Source: Hydrogenophaga flava NBRC 102514
GTDB lineage: Bacteria > Pseudomonadota > Gammaproteobacteria > Burkholderiales > Burkholderiaceae_C
Direction: 5' to 3'
Length of the DNA: 64,000 bases
Assembly (NCBI RefSeq): GCF_001571145.1
Contig: NZ_BCTF01000015.1
Coordinates: 1-64,000 of the forward strand
Shown: positions 8,976 to 17,611 of the stretch, piece after piece
Layout: every line of letters starts with the position of its first letter
How positions within the stretch are numbered: the first letter of the stretch is position 1
Notes under the pieces: model-generated
What the model was told of the DNA's origin: nothing
The model's input: only the letters and a program-made list of their open reading frames with translations
Databases searched by the model: none
Made by a program: the position numbers and the translations under genes

Positions 8976-9743
8976 ATGACCCAGCTCTTCGACGCTCCCC
9001 TCATCGGCACCGGCCCGCGCAAGGTGCTGTGCCTGCACGGCTGGTTCGGCCACGCGCGCGGCTGGGGCCCGCTGGTCCAGCACCTGGACAAGGACGCCTT
9101 CACCTACGCATTCCTAGACCAGCGCGGCTACGGCCACCGCAAGGACAGCGGTGGCCCCTACACCATGGCACAGATCGCGCAGGACGCACTGGCGCTGGCC
9201 GATTCGCTGGGCTGGGACCGGTTCGCGCTGGTCGGGCATTCGATGGGCGGGCTGGCGATCCAGCAGGTGCTGGCGGATGCGCCGCAGCGGGTGCAGGCCC
9301 TGGTGGGCGTGACGCCGGTGCCCGCCGGGGGTGTGCCCTTCGACGACGCCGGCTGGACCTTTTTCTCGGCCGCCGCGAAAGACGTGGACACGCGCCGCGC
9401 CATCATCGACCTCACCACCGGCAACCGGCTCTCGGGCGTGTGGCTCGACGGCATGGCCCGGCGCTCGCTGCAGCATTCCGACGAGACCGCGGTGGCCGAC
9501 TACCTGGTGGCCTGGGCGAAAACCTCGGTGCTGGACCGGGTGCAGGGCCAGACCCTGCCGGTGCTGGTGATCGCGGGCGAACACGACCCCGCGCTCGGCG
9601 CCGAGACCTGCAAGGCCACCTGGCTGCAGCACTACCCGAACGCCACGCTGGAGGTGATGGTCAACGCCGGCCACTACCCGATGGACGAGACCCCCATCGC
9701 GCTGGCCACGGCCATCGAGCGCTTTCTGATGAAGGCGATGTGA
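8976..9743 (+). CDS. Alpha/beta-fold hydrolase
   Basis: A 255-residue cytoplasmic hydrolase. The nucleophile elbow GHSMGG places Ser89; the oxyanion region HGWFGHARGW is at 21-30; the acid is probably Asp in AGEHDPAL and the base His in NAGHYPMDET near the end. No lid or signal peptide is evident. A good Shine-Dalgarno sequence (acaggaga) precedes the ATG. The natural substrate cannot be read from the sequence; esterase or haloperoxidase-like enzymes are alternatives. It ends one base from the stop of the convergent EamA transporter gene. Confidence 0.85.
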   Translation: MTQLFDAPLIGTGPRKVLCLHGWFGHARGWGPLVQHLDKDAFTYAFLDQRGYGHRKDSGGPYTMAQIAQDALALADSLGWDRFALVGHSMGGLAIQQVLADAPQRVQALVGVTPVPAGGVPFDDAGWTFFSAAAKDVDTRRAIIDLTTGNRLSGVWLDGMARRSLQHSDETAVADYLVAWAKTSVLDRVQGQTLPVLVIAGEHDPALGAETCKATWLQHYPNATLEVMVNAGHYPMDETPIALATAIERFLMKAM

Positions 9744-9744
9744 C

Positions 9745-10632
9745 TCAGGTGGCCGCGGTGGAGCGGGCGGGCCACAGCACCGTGGCGATCGAGAGCATCA
9801 CCAGCGCCACGGCGGTCCAGTCCTGCCAGTGCAGCACCTCGCCCAGCCACCAGGCGCCGCTGAACACGCCCAGCACCGGGATGAACATCACCGACAGCGT
9901 GGAGGCGATGGGCGGCAGCTCGCGTGCCAGCACCAGCCAGGCCACCTGCGCGAAGGCGAACACGCCGACCGCGTTGTAGGCGATGGCCGCCCACTGCGCG
10001 GGGTTGGGGGCCAGCCACTGGCCGCGCTCGAACAGCAGCGCCAGCGTCGACATCCACAGCGTGGTCGCCACCGTCATCCAGAAGCTGATCGCCAGTGTGG
10101 GCGCGGCGATGCGGGTGCGGCGCATCTGCTGCGTGCCGATGGCCCAGGTGGCGGCCGCCACCAGCATCATCAACACCCCCAGCGGTTTGCCCGACAGGTT
10201 CGTGATCTCGTGCCACAGCAGCAGCACCACGCCCAGCGCGGCGGCGGCCACGCCGGCCCAGGCGCGCGTCGCCAGCCGCTGGCCGAACCACAGCGCCCCC
10301 ATCACGGCCGAGAACACCGGCATGGTGTAGCCCAGGATGGCGGCGCGCCCGCTGGAGAGCGACTGGATCGCCAGGATCGCCAGCGTGTGCCAGAAGAACA
10401 TGTTGAACACGGTGAGCACGGCCAGCTCGCGCCAGTGTTCGCGGGCGATGGTGAAGGGCACGCGGCGCAGCCACAGGAAGCCGCCCAGCAGCGGCAGCCC
10501 CAGCCACATGCACAGGGCGCGGAAGGTCAGCGGCGGAAAGCCGGTGACGCCGAACTTCATGATCGGCCAGTTGATGCCCCAGACCAGCGTGAGCAGGACG
10601 AGCAGGGTGAGTTGCTGGCGGGAAAGGCGCAT
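9745..10632 (-). CDS. EamA/DMT-family transporter
   Basis: A 295-residue inner-membrane protein with about ten hydrophobic segments in two EamA repeats (LVWGINWPIMKF opening the first, a second repeat starting around GVLMMLVAAATWAIGTQQ). The family exports metabolites or amino acids; the substrate is not predictable. It is convergent with the alpha/beta hydrolase gene with a single base between stops, and the small lipoprotein gene upstream lies 33 bases away on the same strand. Confidence 0.88.
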   Translation of the reverse strand: MRLSRQQLTLLVLLTLVWGINWPIMKFGVTGFPPLTFRALCMWLGLPLLGGFLWLRRVPFTIAREHWRELAVLTVFNMFFWHTLAILAIQSLSSGRAAILGYTMPVFSAVMGALWFGQRLATRAWAGVAAAALGVVLLLWHEITNLSGKPLGVLMMLVAAATWAIGTQQMRRTRIAAPTLAISFWMTVATTLWMSTLALLFERGQWLAPNPAQWAAIAYNAVGVFAFAQVAWLVLARELPPIASTLSVMFIPVLGVFSGAWWLGEVLHWQDWTAVALVMLSIATVLWPARSTAAT

Positions 10633-10665
10633 CTCGCCGATGGTATCGGCTGGTGTGCGGGCGCG

Positions 10666-11091
10666 TCAGTCGGTGATGGCGATGTCCACGTCGTCGCTGT
10701 CGCCGGTGTTGCCGTCGGTGTCGACGGCGCGGGCGAAATAGGAGACGGAGTCCGTGGCCGTCGACGGGATGGTGGTGGTGAACTGGTATGGCGTGGCATT
10801 GAGCGTGCCCAGGAGCGTGCTGGCGCCGGAGTCGACGCGGTAGAAGCGCACGGCGCTGATGCCCAGGTCGGAGCTGGCCACGGCGATCAGGGTGACCGAT
10901 TCGCCGGCGGAGGCGCTGGTGGCGGTGGTGGCCAGCGTGACGGTGGGTTCGTCGCCGGTGGTGCCGCCGCCGCAACCGGTCAGTGCAAGGGACAGCAGCG
11001 AGGCGGCCAGGCCCAGACGGAACAGGTGCCGTCGTGGGGCGGTGCGCGAAGGGTTCAGGGTGGCTTGGGAGGAGGCTGGCGTGGTGTTCAT
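10666..11091 (-). CDS. Small Ig-like domain lipoprotein
   Basis: A 141-residue predicted lipoprotein. After a basic N-terminal stretch (RTAPRRHLFRLG) comes a hydrophobic core ending in the lipobox LTGC, so Cys40 should be lipidated. The rest, about 100 residues, is Ser/Thr-rich and reads as one bacterial Ig-like or fibronectin-type beta-sandwich (VTLATTATSASAGESVTLIAVA...YFARAVDTDGNTGDSDDVDIAITD). The 'SVSYFARAVDTDGNTG' style is common in surface Big-domain proteins, but here the domain stands alone. Function unknown. A start further in (ATG-less) is unlikely because the basic N-region suits a signal peptide. Confidence 0.65.
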   Translation of the reverse strand: MNTTPASSQATLNPSRTAPRRHLFRLGLAASLLSLALTGCGGGTTGDEPTVTLATTATSASAGESVTLIAVASSDLGISAVRFYRVDSGASTLLGTLNATPYQFTTTIPSTATDSVSYFARAVDTDGNTGDSDDVDIAITD

Positions 11092-11289
11092 GGCCGGATG
11101 GTAGGAAGCCTGGTCCGGGCCTGGGTGCTGTCTTTGTTTCCGGCCTGTAAACCTTCCGATGCATGAGGGCCGCCCAGCGGCGCTTGCTGATTCTTAAAAA
11201 ACTTTAATAAACTCGCCGGCTTTGCCCACCTCCGACGCCCCCGGTCGGTCGGGATCGTTGTCGCTCACCCCTCTCCCGCTGACCGGCCC

Positions 11290-11853
11290 ATGGAAATCGT
11301 CTGGTATCTGGAATTCATCGCACGCTTCTCGCTCAACCTGGGCGCGGCCAGCGTGCTGATGTTCGGCCTCTACTACAGAAGGCACCACAACCGCGACACC
11401 GCGGTGTCCGCCCTGCTGCTCAACGTGTTCGTGTTCGCCGTGCTCACGGTGCTGGCCGATGTGCAGTTCTCGCTGGCGGCGGGTTTTGGCCTGTTCGCCA
11501 TCCTGGCCCTGTTCACGCTGCGCTCCGAGCAGCTGTCCCGGGTGGACATTGCCTACTTCTTCGGCAGCGCCTCCATGGCGGTGCTGTTCGCCATCAACGC
11601 AATCGACCGCGGCCTGATGGTCATCATCATCCTGGCGATGCTGGCCTCGGTCTATGTGCTGGACCACCCCAGGCTCAGCCGCCCGCTGCGCAGCACGCGC
11701 ATCAAGCTGGACATGGACCGCAGCTTCGACGTGGGCGACGAGGCCGCGGTGGTCGAGGCCGTGGGACGCCAGACCGGCCTGAAGGCGCAGCGCGTGCAGC
11801 TGGTCCGGGTGTGCGGCATCACCGAGACCGTGGAGCTGCAGGTTGAGTACTGA
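11290..11853 (+). CDS. DUF4956 membrane protein of the polyphosphate/CotH cassette
   Basis: A 187-residue protein with four hydrophobic segments between residues 12 and 135, then a soluble ~55-residue tail. The segment FALFTLRSEQ-like (ILALFTLRSEQLSRVDIAYFFGSASMAVL) and the four-TM plus soluble tail layout fit DUF4956. Genes of this family are repeatedly found next to VTC-domain polyphosphate polymerases, as here: the next frame begins inside its last 11 bases. The role is not established; a membrane partner of the polymerase is a reasonable inference. AT-rich sequence at 11191-11212 upstream may carry its promoter. Confidence 0.8.
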   Translation: MEIVWYLEFIARFSLNLGAASVLMFGLYYRRHHNRDTAVSALLLNVFVFAVLTVLADVQFSLAAGFGLFAILALFTLRSEQLSRVDIAYFFGSASMAVLFAINAIDRGLMVIIILAMLASVYVLDHPRLSRPLRSTRIKLDMDRSFDVGDEAAVVEAVGRQTGLKAQRVQLVRVCGITETVELQVEY

Positions 11854-12667
11854 TCGTCCGGGCGCTGTCCCCGCGTCCCGCCTGGCCGGCTTCGCCGCCA
11901 TCGGCCTGGCCGAACTGAACGGGCAGGCCGCCCTGCTCAAGCGGCTCGAACGCAAGTACGTGCTGGACCCGGCGGCGCTGGACGGCCTGTTCGACGTGCT
12001 GCGCTTCAGCCACTCGGTGCTGGAAATCGACGGCCTGCGTTCGCACGGTTACCAGAGCCGCTACTACGACACGCCCGACCTGCTGTGTTTCCGGGCCCAC
12101 AACCAGGGCCGGGCCAACCGCTTCAAGCTGCGCATCCGGCGCTACGAGGACAGCGGCCTGGCCTTCTGCGAGCTCAAGGAAAAGACCCGGGTGGCGGCGA
12201 CCGCCAAGTCGCGTGTGCCGCTGAGCGACCCGTCGGCGCTCGGCGACGATTTCGGCGGCCTGCTCGACCGCATCCGGCAGATCGCCGGCGCCGCGGCCGA
12301 CCGCCGCTTCCTGCCCACGCTGGACGTGCGCTACCGGCGCATTACCCTGTTCGACGCGCGCGACCAGACCCGGGTCACCATCGACACCGGCCTGTCGTTC
12401 GAGCACCCCACCGACCTGCGGGCGCACCAGGCCACGTCGAGTGTGATCGTCGAGGTCAAGTCGGCGCGGCCGATGTCGCTGACCGACCGCCTGCTGCGCG
12501 ACGCCGGGCTGCGGCCGCAGGCGCAGATGTCCAAGTACTGCATCGGCCTGCTGGCCTGCGGGCTCTGGACCGGCGCCAGCCGATTCGGCGCCAACCACCG
12601 GCGGCTGGGCTGCCAGCCGGTGGCGGCTGCTGCCCTGGCAGCGGCCCCGGCGGGGGTGCCGGCATGA
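11843..12667 (+). CDS. VTC-domain (polyphosphate polymerase-like) protein
   Basis: A 274-residue soluble protein of the triphosphate-tunnel VTC type, related to the catalytic domain of yeast Vtc4 which polymerises phosphate from ATP. Tunnel residues are recognisable: RLERKYVL at the start, QSRYYDTPD, FKLRIRRYED, FCELKEKT, RITLFDARDQTRVTID, VIVEVKS and the closing MSKYC. The start is a TTG at 11843 overlapping the DUF4956 stop by 11 bases; no ATG is available before the conserved region, so the true start is uncertain by a few codons. It overlaps the CotH gene by ATGA. The last ~30 residues are an Ala/Gly-rich tail. Confidence 0.85.
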   Translation: MSTDRPGAVPASRLAGFAAIGLAELNGQAALLKRLERKYVLDPAALDGLFDVLRFSHSVLEIDGLRSHGYQSRYYDTPDLLCFRAHNQGRANRFKLRIRRYEDSGLAFCELKEKTRVAATAKSRVPLSDPSALGDDFGGLLDRIRQIAGAAADRRFLPTLDVRYRRITLFDARDQTRVTIDTGLSFEHPTDLRAHQATSSVIVEVKSARPMSLTDRLLRDAGLRPQAQMSKYCIGLLACGLWTGASRFGANHRRLGCQPVAAAALAAAPAGVPA

Positions 12668-14862
12668 GGTTCCTGACCGGTCTGGGCCAGGCCCTGCGTG
12701 GCCTGGCGCTGCTGCTGGCCTGCGCGTGCTTGCCGGCGCAGGCGGCGGACATCATCAGCCCGCCGCAGTTCTCGCACGAGGCGGGGTTCCACCCCTACAC
12801 CTTCAAGCTCAAGCTCTACCACCCCGACGCCGGGGTCTCGATCTTCTACACGCTGGACGGCTCGACGCCCTACGTGCAGTTCCCCTACGAGCGCAGCTTT
12901 GTCTACAAGACCGCCTACCGGCGCTCGCCGCGCAGCAAGGACGGCGTGCTGGAAAAAGGGCGGCTGGTGACGCTGCCCTACCGAGGACCGATCAAGCTCT
13001 CCCGTGTGATGAGCGGCGCTGGCCGCTACGCCCGCATCCCCACCAGCTACGGCGACCAGCCGGTGGCGCATCTGCCACCGGCGCCCCCCGGCGCGGACCC
13101 CTATGGGCTGCAACGGGTGTGGGACGAGTTCCTGGAGTACTCGCGCGACGGCATCGGCGCCTGGGCGGGCGCAGACCCGGCGCAGGCGCTGGTGCACCCC
13201 CGCGCCGGCGACGGCCAGGTGGACCGGGCCGTGGTCGTGCGGGCGGTGGCGGTCGGTCCGCGCGGCGAGCGCAGCCACGTCGTGACCCGCAGCTTCTTCT
13301 TCGGCAACCCAGCGCGTTTCAACCTGCCGGTGGTGGCGCTCACAGCCGACCCCGAGGACCTGTTCGGCTACGAGCAGGGCGTGCTGGTGGCCGGGCGGCG
13401 TTTCGACGCCTGGCGCGAGCGGCACCCGCACCACACCGCCACCGCGGGCACGGCCGACGCCAACTGGCGCGACGAGGGCGACAGCTCCGAGCGCGCCGTG
13501 CACGTCGAGTACCTGGGCACGGAGAACGGCCGGCTGCAGCAGCGACCCCAGGCGCAGTCGGCGGGCCTGCGGGTGCACGGCGCCTTCAGCCGGGCGGCGA
13601 CCAACAAGTCGATGCGCCTGCACGCGCGCAAGCGCTATGGCCAGGACGACATGGACGTGTTCGGCCCCATGGACCGGCCCTTTCCGGCCAAGCAGGTCAT
13701 CCTGCGCAACGCGGGCAACGACCGCACGGGGGCGCTGTTCCGGGACGCCGTGCTGCACCGGGTGTTGGACGGCCTGCACCTGGAGGTCTCGCGCAGCCGT
13801 CCGGTGTCGGTGTTCGTCAACGGCGAGTACTGGGGGCTGTTCAACCTGCGCGAGCGCCTGGGCGACGACCACTTCGCAGGCCTGGCGGGTGTCAAGGACT
13901 CGGACATCGAACTCAGCCGGAACTACGGGGTCTCGGAAGACCAGCCGGGCATGGCGCAAGACTGGCTGGACCTGATCGGGCGCATCGAAGCCGCCACGGC
14001 GGCGGGCCGTCCGGCGGGGCCGGTGGCCGAGGCCGAGATGGACCTGGCCAGCTACATCGACCTGCACATCGCGCAGATCTATGTCGGCAACATCGACTGG
14101 CCTTTCAACAACATGCAGGCCTGGCGGGTGCGTCCGTCGGTCTCGGTACCCCCGCGAGCCCAGGCGTACCGCAAATGGCACTGGCCGGCCAACGACATGG
14201 ACGCCTCCTTCCACGTGCCGGGCACCCTCAAGCTGAGCGACACGCTGTCGGAGCAGGGGCCGCGCGGCCGGCCGGACCTGGCCTGGAGCACCCGCCTGTT
14301 CCGTGCGCTCATGAAGGACCCGGCGGTCCGGGCGCGGTTCCTGCAGCGTTATGTGGACCTGCTGAACACCCGTTTCGCACCGGAGCGCGTGCACCGCTTC
14401 GTCGACCAGTACCGCGGTGAGATTGCCGCCGAAGTGCCGCACCACATCAACCGCTGGCGCGTGCCGGCCGACGTGGCGGCCTGGGAGCGCTCGGTCCGCC
14501 ACGTCAAGGGGTTTGCCAGCCAGCGGGTGGATGCCCAGCTGGCGGAGTTCCAGTCGCTGTTCGGGCTGGAGGCACCAGTGGCGATCCAGCTGGGGCCGCT
14601 GGTGCCGGGCGCTGTGCTGCAGGTCAACGGTCTGCGCCACGAGGGCGATCCGTCGCAGCCGGTGACCCTGCGGTACTTCAACGGCATGGCGCTGAAGATC
14701 GAGGTGCTCGAAGGCCCGTGCCGGCGCGTGCAGGGCTGGCAGGGGCAGGGCGTCCGTGCGGCGTCGCTGGACCTGGTCGTGGACCAGCCGCTGGTGCTGC
14801 GGCCCGTGCTGGGTCCGTCCTGCGAGCCTGCGAGCGCCACCGCCCGGCAGCAGGGTTCGTAA
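12664..14862 (+). CDS. CotH kinase family protein, secreted
   Basis: A 732-residue protein with a signal peptide (cleavage near LPAQAADI, residue 24). Residues about 30-115 resemble the chitobiase C-terminal beta-sandwich (VSIFYTLDGSTP), and the rest is a CotH-type atypical kinase fold: RLHARKRYG..., QVILRNAGNDRTGALFRDAVLHRVL, VFVNGEYWGLFNLRERLGDDHF, NIDWPFNNMQAWR, and NDMDASF with the metal-binding acidic residues. CotH of Bacillus phosphorylates spore-coat proteins. Here it acts outside the cytoplasm, and the ATGA overlap with the VTC gene implies a coordinated complex, possibly one that modifies envelope proteins. Confidence 0.85.
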   Translation: MRFLTGLGQALRGLALLLACACLPAQAADIISPPQFSHEAGFHPYTFKLKLYHPDAGVSIFYTLDGSTPYVQFPYERSFVYKTAYRRSPRSKDGVLEKGRLVTLPYRGPIKLSRVMSGAGRYARIPTSYGDQPVAHLPPAPPGADPYGLQRVWDEFLEYSRDGIGAWAGADPAQALVHPRAGDGQVDRAVVVRAVAVGPRGERSHVVTRSFFFGNPARFNLPVVALTADPEDLFGYEQGVLVAGRRFDAWRERHPHHTATAGTADANWRDEGDSSERAVHVEYLGTENGRLQQRPQAQSAGLRVHGAFSRAATNKSMRLHARKRYGQDDMDVFGPMDRPFPAKQVILRNAGNDRTGALFRDAVLHRVLDGLHLEVSRSRPVSVFVNGEYWGLFNLRERLGDDHFAGLAGVKDSDIELSRNYGVSEDQPGMAQDWLDLIGRIEAATAAGRPAGPVAEAEMDLASYIDLHIAQIYVGNIDWPFNNMQAWRVRPSVSVPPRAQAYRKWHWPANDMDASFHVPGTLKLSDTLSEQGPRGRPDLAWSTRLFRALMKDPAVRARFLQRYVDLLNTRFAPERVHRFVDQYRGEIAAEVPHHINRWRVPADVAAWERSVRHVKGFASQRVDAQLAEFQSLFGLEAPVAIQLGPLVPGAVLQVNGLRHEGDPSQPVTLRYFNGMALKIEVLEGPCRRVQGWQGQGVRAASLDLVVDQPLVLRPVLGPSCEPASATARQQGS

Positions 14863-14865
14863 AAT
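14860..14865 (+). promoter_or_regulatory. Candidate -10 box of pyrF (leaderless geometry)
   Basis: TAAAAT overlaps the CotH stop codon and stands 6 bases before the pyrF ATG at 14872. Start-site spacing would put +1 at the ATG. No Shine-Dalgarno sequence fits in the gap. Confidence 0.35.
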
Positions 14866-14871
14866 TCGGGG

Positions 14872-15711
14872 ATGACCTTCCTCGACATGCTGGGCGCGGC
14901 AGAGCGCCAGAACCAGTCCCTGCTCTGCGTCGGCCTCGATCCCGACCCCGCGAAATTCCCGGCCGGCCTGAAAGGCGACGCCTCGAAGATCTACGACTTC
15001 TGCGCCGCCATCGTCGAGGCCACGGCCGATGCCGTGATCGCCTTCAAGCCGCAGATCGCCTATTTCGCCGCGCACCGCGCCGAAGACCAGCTCGAAAAAC
15101 TCATGCGGCACATGAAGGCGGTGGCGCCGCAGGTGCCGGTGATCCTGGACGCCAAGCGCGGCGACATCGGCAGCACCGCCGAGCAGTACGCCATCGAGGC
15201 CTTCGAACGCTATGGCGCCGACGCCGTGACGCTCTCGCCCTTCATGGGCTTCGACTCGGTCCAGCCCTACCTGAAGTACCACGGCAAGGGCGCTTTCCTG
15301 CTCTGCCGCACCTCCAACCCCGGCGGCGACGACCTGCAGAACCAGCGCCTGGCCTCGGTGGAGGGCCAGCCCCTGCTGTACGAACACGTGGCCCGCCTCG
15401 CGCAAGGACCGTGGAACCTCAACGGCCAGCTCGGCCTGGTGGTCGGTGCCACCTACCCGGCCGAGATCGAGCGGGTGCGCGCGCTGGCGCCCACCCTCCC
15501 TCTGCTGATTCCCGGCGTGGGCGCGCAGGGCGGCGACGCGGTGGCCACGATCCGCGCCGGTTACCGCACGCTGGGCGGTGCGACCACCGGCCCGGTCATC
15601 GTCAACAGCTCGCGCGCCGTGCTCTACGCCTCGGGCGGTGCCGACTTCGCCGCCGCCGCGCGCGCCGAGGCCCTGCGCACGCGCGAGGTCCTGAACGCCG
15701 CCAAGGCTTGA
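14872..15711 (+). CDS. pyrF: Orotidine-5'-phosphate decarboxylase, type 2
   Basis: A 279-residue decarboxylase that converts OMP to UMP in pyrimidine synthesis. The catalytic tetrad region [15 protein letters not shown] (Lys and two Asp) is intact, and [14 protein letters not shown] opens the barrel. The length and the [19 protein letters not shown] segment mark the longer type 2 (actinobacterial/proteobacterial) subgroup rather than the ~240-residue E. coli type. It begins 9 bases after the CotH stop yet probably has its own promoter. Confidence 0.95.
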   Translation: MTFLDMLGAAERQNQSLLCVGLDPDPAKFPAGLKGDASKIYDFCAAIVEATADAVIAFKPQIAYFAAHRAEDQLEKLMRHMKAVAPQVPVILDAKRGDIGSTAEQYAIEAFERYGADAVTLSPFMGFDSVQPYLKYHGKGAFLLCRTSNPGGDDLQNQRLASVEGQPLLYEHVARLAQGPWNLNGQLGLVVGATYPAEIERVRALAPTLPLLIPGVGAQGGDAVATIRAGYRTLGGATTGPVIVNSSRAVLYASGGADFAAAARAEALRTREVLNAAKA

Positions 15712-15724
15712 GCGGAGGTCCGCC

Positions 15725-16354
15725 ATGAAACTCTATGTGTCGCCGCGCGCCCCCAACCCGCGCAGGGTGCAGATGTTCCTGGCCGAGAAGGGCATCGACC
15801 TGACTGCGGCCGGCATCGAACTGGTGAACGTCGACCTCAACGCCCAGGAACACAAGAGCGCCGCCTTCCGTGCCAAGAGCCCACTGGCGCGCATCCCCGC
15901 GCTGGAGTTCGACGACGGCCGCGTGCTGACCGAAACCCGGGCCATCTGCACCTGGGTCGAAGGCCAGCACCCCGAGCCCAACCTGATGGGCGTGGACGCC
16001 ACCGAGCGGGCCTTCATCGAGATGGCCGACCGGCGCGTGGAGTGGTATTTCCTGCTGCCCATCGCCAACTGCGTGCGCCACACCCACCCGGGCCTGGCGC
16101 CGCTGGAGCAGCCGCAGTTTCCCGACTTCGGCCGCTCGCAGGGCGAGAAGCTGCGCGAGACCGCGGCCTGGCTCGACGCCGAGCTGCAGCGCCAGCCCTG
16201 GATTGCGGGCGAGCGCTTCACCATTGCCGACATCACCGCGTTCTGCGCCATCGAATTCGCGAAGCTGATGCGCTTCAACGCCGGCGAGCAAGGGTTTTCC
16301 GCCTTGCAGAACTGGCGCGACCGGGTCGCGCAGCGCCCCGCCGCGCGGGCCTGA
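15725..16354 (+). CDS. Glutathione S-transferase family protein
   Basis: A 209-residue GST: thioredoxin-like N-terminal domain to about residue 80 (MKLYVSPRAPNPRRVQMFLAEKGI, then ARIPALEFDDGRVLTETRAI with the cis-Pro and the ES/ET glutathione site) and an all-helical C-terminal domain ending AGERFTIADITAFCAIEFAK, the conserved N-capping motif. The 'APNPRRV' catalytic loop has Ser/Pro rather than the Tyr of classical GSTs, as in many bacterial theta/beta-like members. Substrate unknown. It starts 13 bases after pyrF with an RBS-like ggagg (15715-15719). Confidence 0.88.
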   Translation: MKLYVSPRAPNPRRVQMFLAEKGIDLTAAGIELVNVDLNAQEHKSAAFRAKSPLARIPALEFDDGRVLTETRAICTWVEGQHPEPNLMGVDATERAFIEMADRRVEWYFLLPIANCVRHTHPGLAPLEQPQFPDFGRSQGEKLRETAAWLDAELQRQPWIAGERFTIADITAFCAIEFAKLMRFNAGEQGFSALQNWRDRVAQRPAARA

Positions 16355-16408
16355 TACCAATGCCGGACGCCCCGCTGGGGCATCCGCAGCAGCTTCATGT
16401 TGGGTGGC

Positions 16409-16414
16409 TATGAT
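16409..16414 (+). promoter_or_regulatory. Candidate -10 box of the MipA-type gene (leaderless geometry)
   Basis: TATGAT is followed by 8 bases and the ATG at 16423. The predicted start site falls at or one to two bases before the codon, leaving no room for a ribosome-binding site. Confidence 0.35.
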
Positions 16415-16422
16415 CTGCGCCC

Positions 16423-17250
16423 ATGCTGTCCATCTGTCATCGCTGCGGCCTGGGTCTGGTTCTGGGTGCTTCCACCGTTGCCGCTTCCGCTGCCGACGGT
16501 GACTGGCTCACCATCGAAGGCGACTACCTGATCGGCGCCTCGGTCGTGTCCGGCAACGGCCACATCGGCGACGCGCCGGTGAGCTACGACTTCAAGCCCA
16601 TGTGGGCCTTCCGATTGGGGCCGTTCCGGGTGTCGCGCTCGCGGGCCTCCAGTCTGTTGAAGGCGGGGCGGAATGAAGAACTGGAAACCGGCGTGAGCGC
16701 CGACTTCGGCATCTTCAACGACTGGCGCCTGGGCGCGTCCCTGCGCATGGACAACGGGCGCGACTTCGGTGGCGATCCCCGCTTCCGCGGGCTGCCCGAC
16801 ATCCCGTCCACCCTGCGCGCCCGCATTTCCACTGGGTCGTCACTGGGCGAGCGCTGGAGCTGGAGCACCAGCATCGACAAGGACCTGCTGGGACGTCGGG
16901 GCGGCTCGCGGCTGTCGGCCGGGCTCGGCTACCGCCATCCGCTGACGGAACACAGCTACTGGGACTTCGGGCTGGGCGCGACCTACGGCGACAAGACCTA
17001 CCTGCAGACCCACTACGGCATCACGCCCGAAACGGCCCAGAGCGTCGGGCGCTCGCCCTACACGCTCAGCAGTGGCTGGGAGAACATGCGCGCCAGCCTG
17101 CAGTACACCCATGTGCTGAGCGAGCACTGGGTGCTGTTCGGTGGCCTGGACCTCTCGCGCATGCTGTCGTCGCCCTCGCGCAGCCCGCTGGTGGGCCGCA
17201 AGACGACGCACTCAATCAGCGCGGGTATCGCGTTCCGCGGCAAGCGGTAG
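16423..17250 (+). CDS. MipA/OmpV-family outer-membrane protein
   Basis: A 275-residue exported protein. The signal peptide runs to about residue 24 (VAASAADGD). The mature part alternates short amphipathic strands typical of a ~12-strand beta-barrel (LGASLRMDNGRDFGGDPRF, SAGLGYRHPLTEHSYWDFGLGATYGDKTYLQTHYGIT) and ends in the barrel-like SISAGIAFRGKR rather than a terminal Phe. MipA/OmpV proteins are scaffolding or antibiotic/salt-responsive outer-membrane proteins; the exact role is unknown. It is the last core gene before the lower-GC island. Confidence 0.85.
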   Translation: MLSICHRCGLGLVLGASTVAASAADGDWLTIEGDYLIGASVVSGNGHIGDAPVSYDFKPMWAFRLGPFRVSRSRASSLLKAGRNEELETGVSADFGIFNDWRLGASLRMDNGRDFGGDPRFRGLPDIPSTLRARISTGSSLGERWSWSTSIDKDLLGRRGGSRLSAGLGYRHPLTEHSYWDFGLGATYGDKTYLQTHYGITPETAQSVGRSPYTLSSGWENMRASLQYTHVLSEHWVLFGGLDLSRMLSSPSRSPLVGRKTTHSISAGIAFRGKR

Positions 17251-17323
17251 CCGGCGCACTCTGGAGCGGCGGACATAATCCCCGCAGACCCTGGCCTGTG
17301 GCGTCGGGGCGCGCAGGGAATCC

Positions 17324-17611
17324 ATGAGCCAGCTCCTCATCCACGAATACCTCGGTCAGCTCGACCTCATCAAGAAGGTCAGTGGCCACCAGCGCGAAAC
17401 CATCGTCCGCGGAGCCTTCAAAGACCTGCTCAAGGCCTGGGGCTGCCAGCGCAAAGAAAAGAAACGCAAGGCCCCGCCCATCCGCGAAGAGTTCGACACC
17501 TATCGCCTCGCCGGCCACAAGGGAAAGGTGGTGGACCTGCTGCAGGATGTGACCACGGTGAGCATGCAGACGATGCAGGTCACCGAGGCGATGAAGGGGG
17601 TGGCGCGATGA
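17324..17611 (+). pseudogene. Internally deleted type ISP restriction-modification gene (remnant)
   Basis: A 95-residue frame. Residues 1-42 (MSQLLIHEYLGQLDLIKKVSG, RETIVRGAFKDLLKAWG) match the N-terminus I remember for single-polypeptide type ISP restriction-modification enzymes, which normally exceed 1,000 residues. Residues about 50-95 (IREEFDTYRLAGHKGKVVDLLQDVTTVSMQTMQVTEAMKGV) match their extreme C-terminus. The junction (CQRKEKKRKAPP, about 17446-17478) is in frame, so methyltransferase, helicase and nuclease domains are all missing. The start codon and the ATGA overlap with the next gene are kept, which suggests a deletion inside a former two-gene unit. It might still be translated as a small protein. 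Family identity is from memory. Confidence 0.6.

Noticed and set aside
12331-15726. A 1,131-codon open frame on the minus strand
   Set aside because: Antisense to the VTC, CotH and pyrF genes, which have convincing protein families; composition is typical of a GC shadow.
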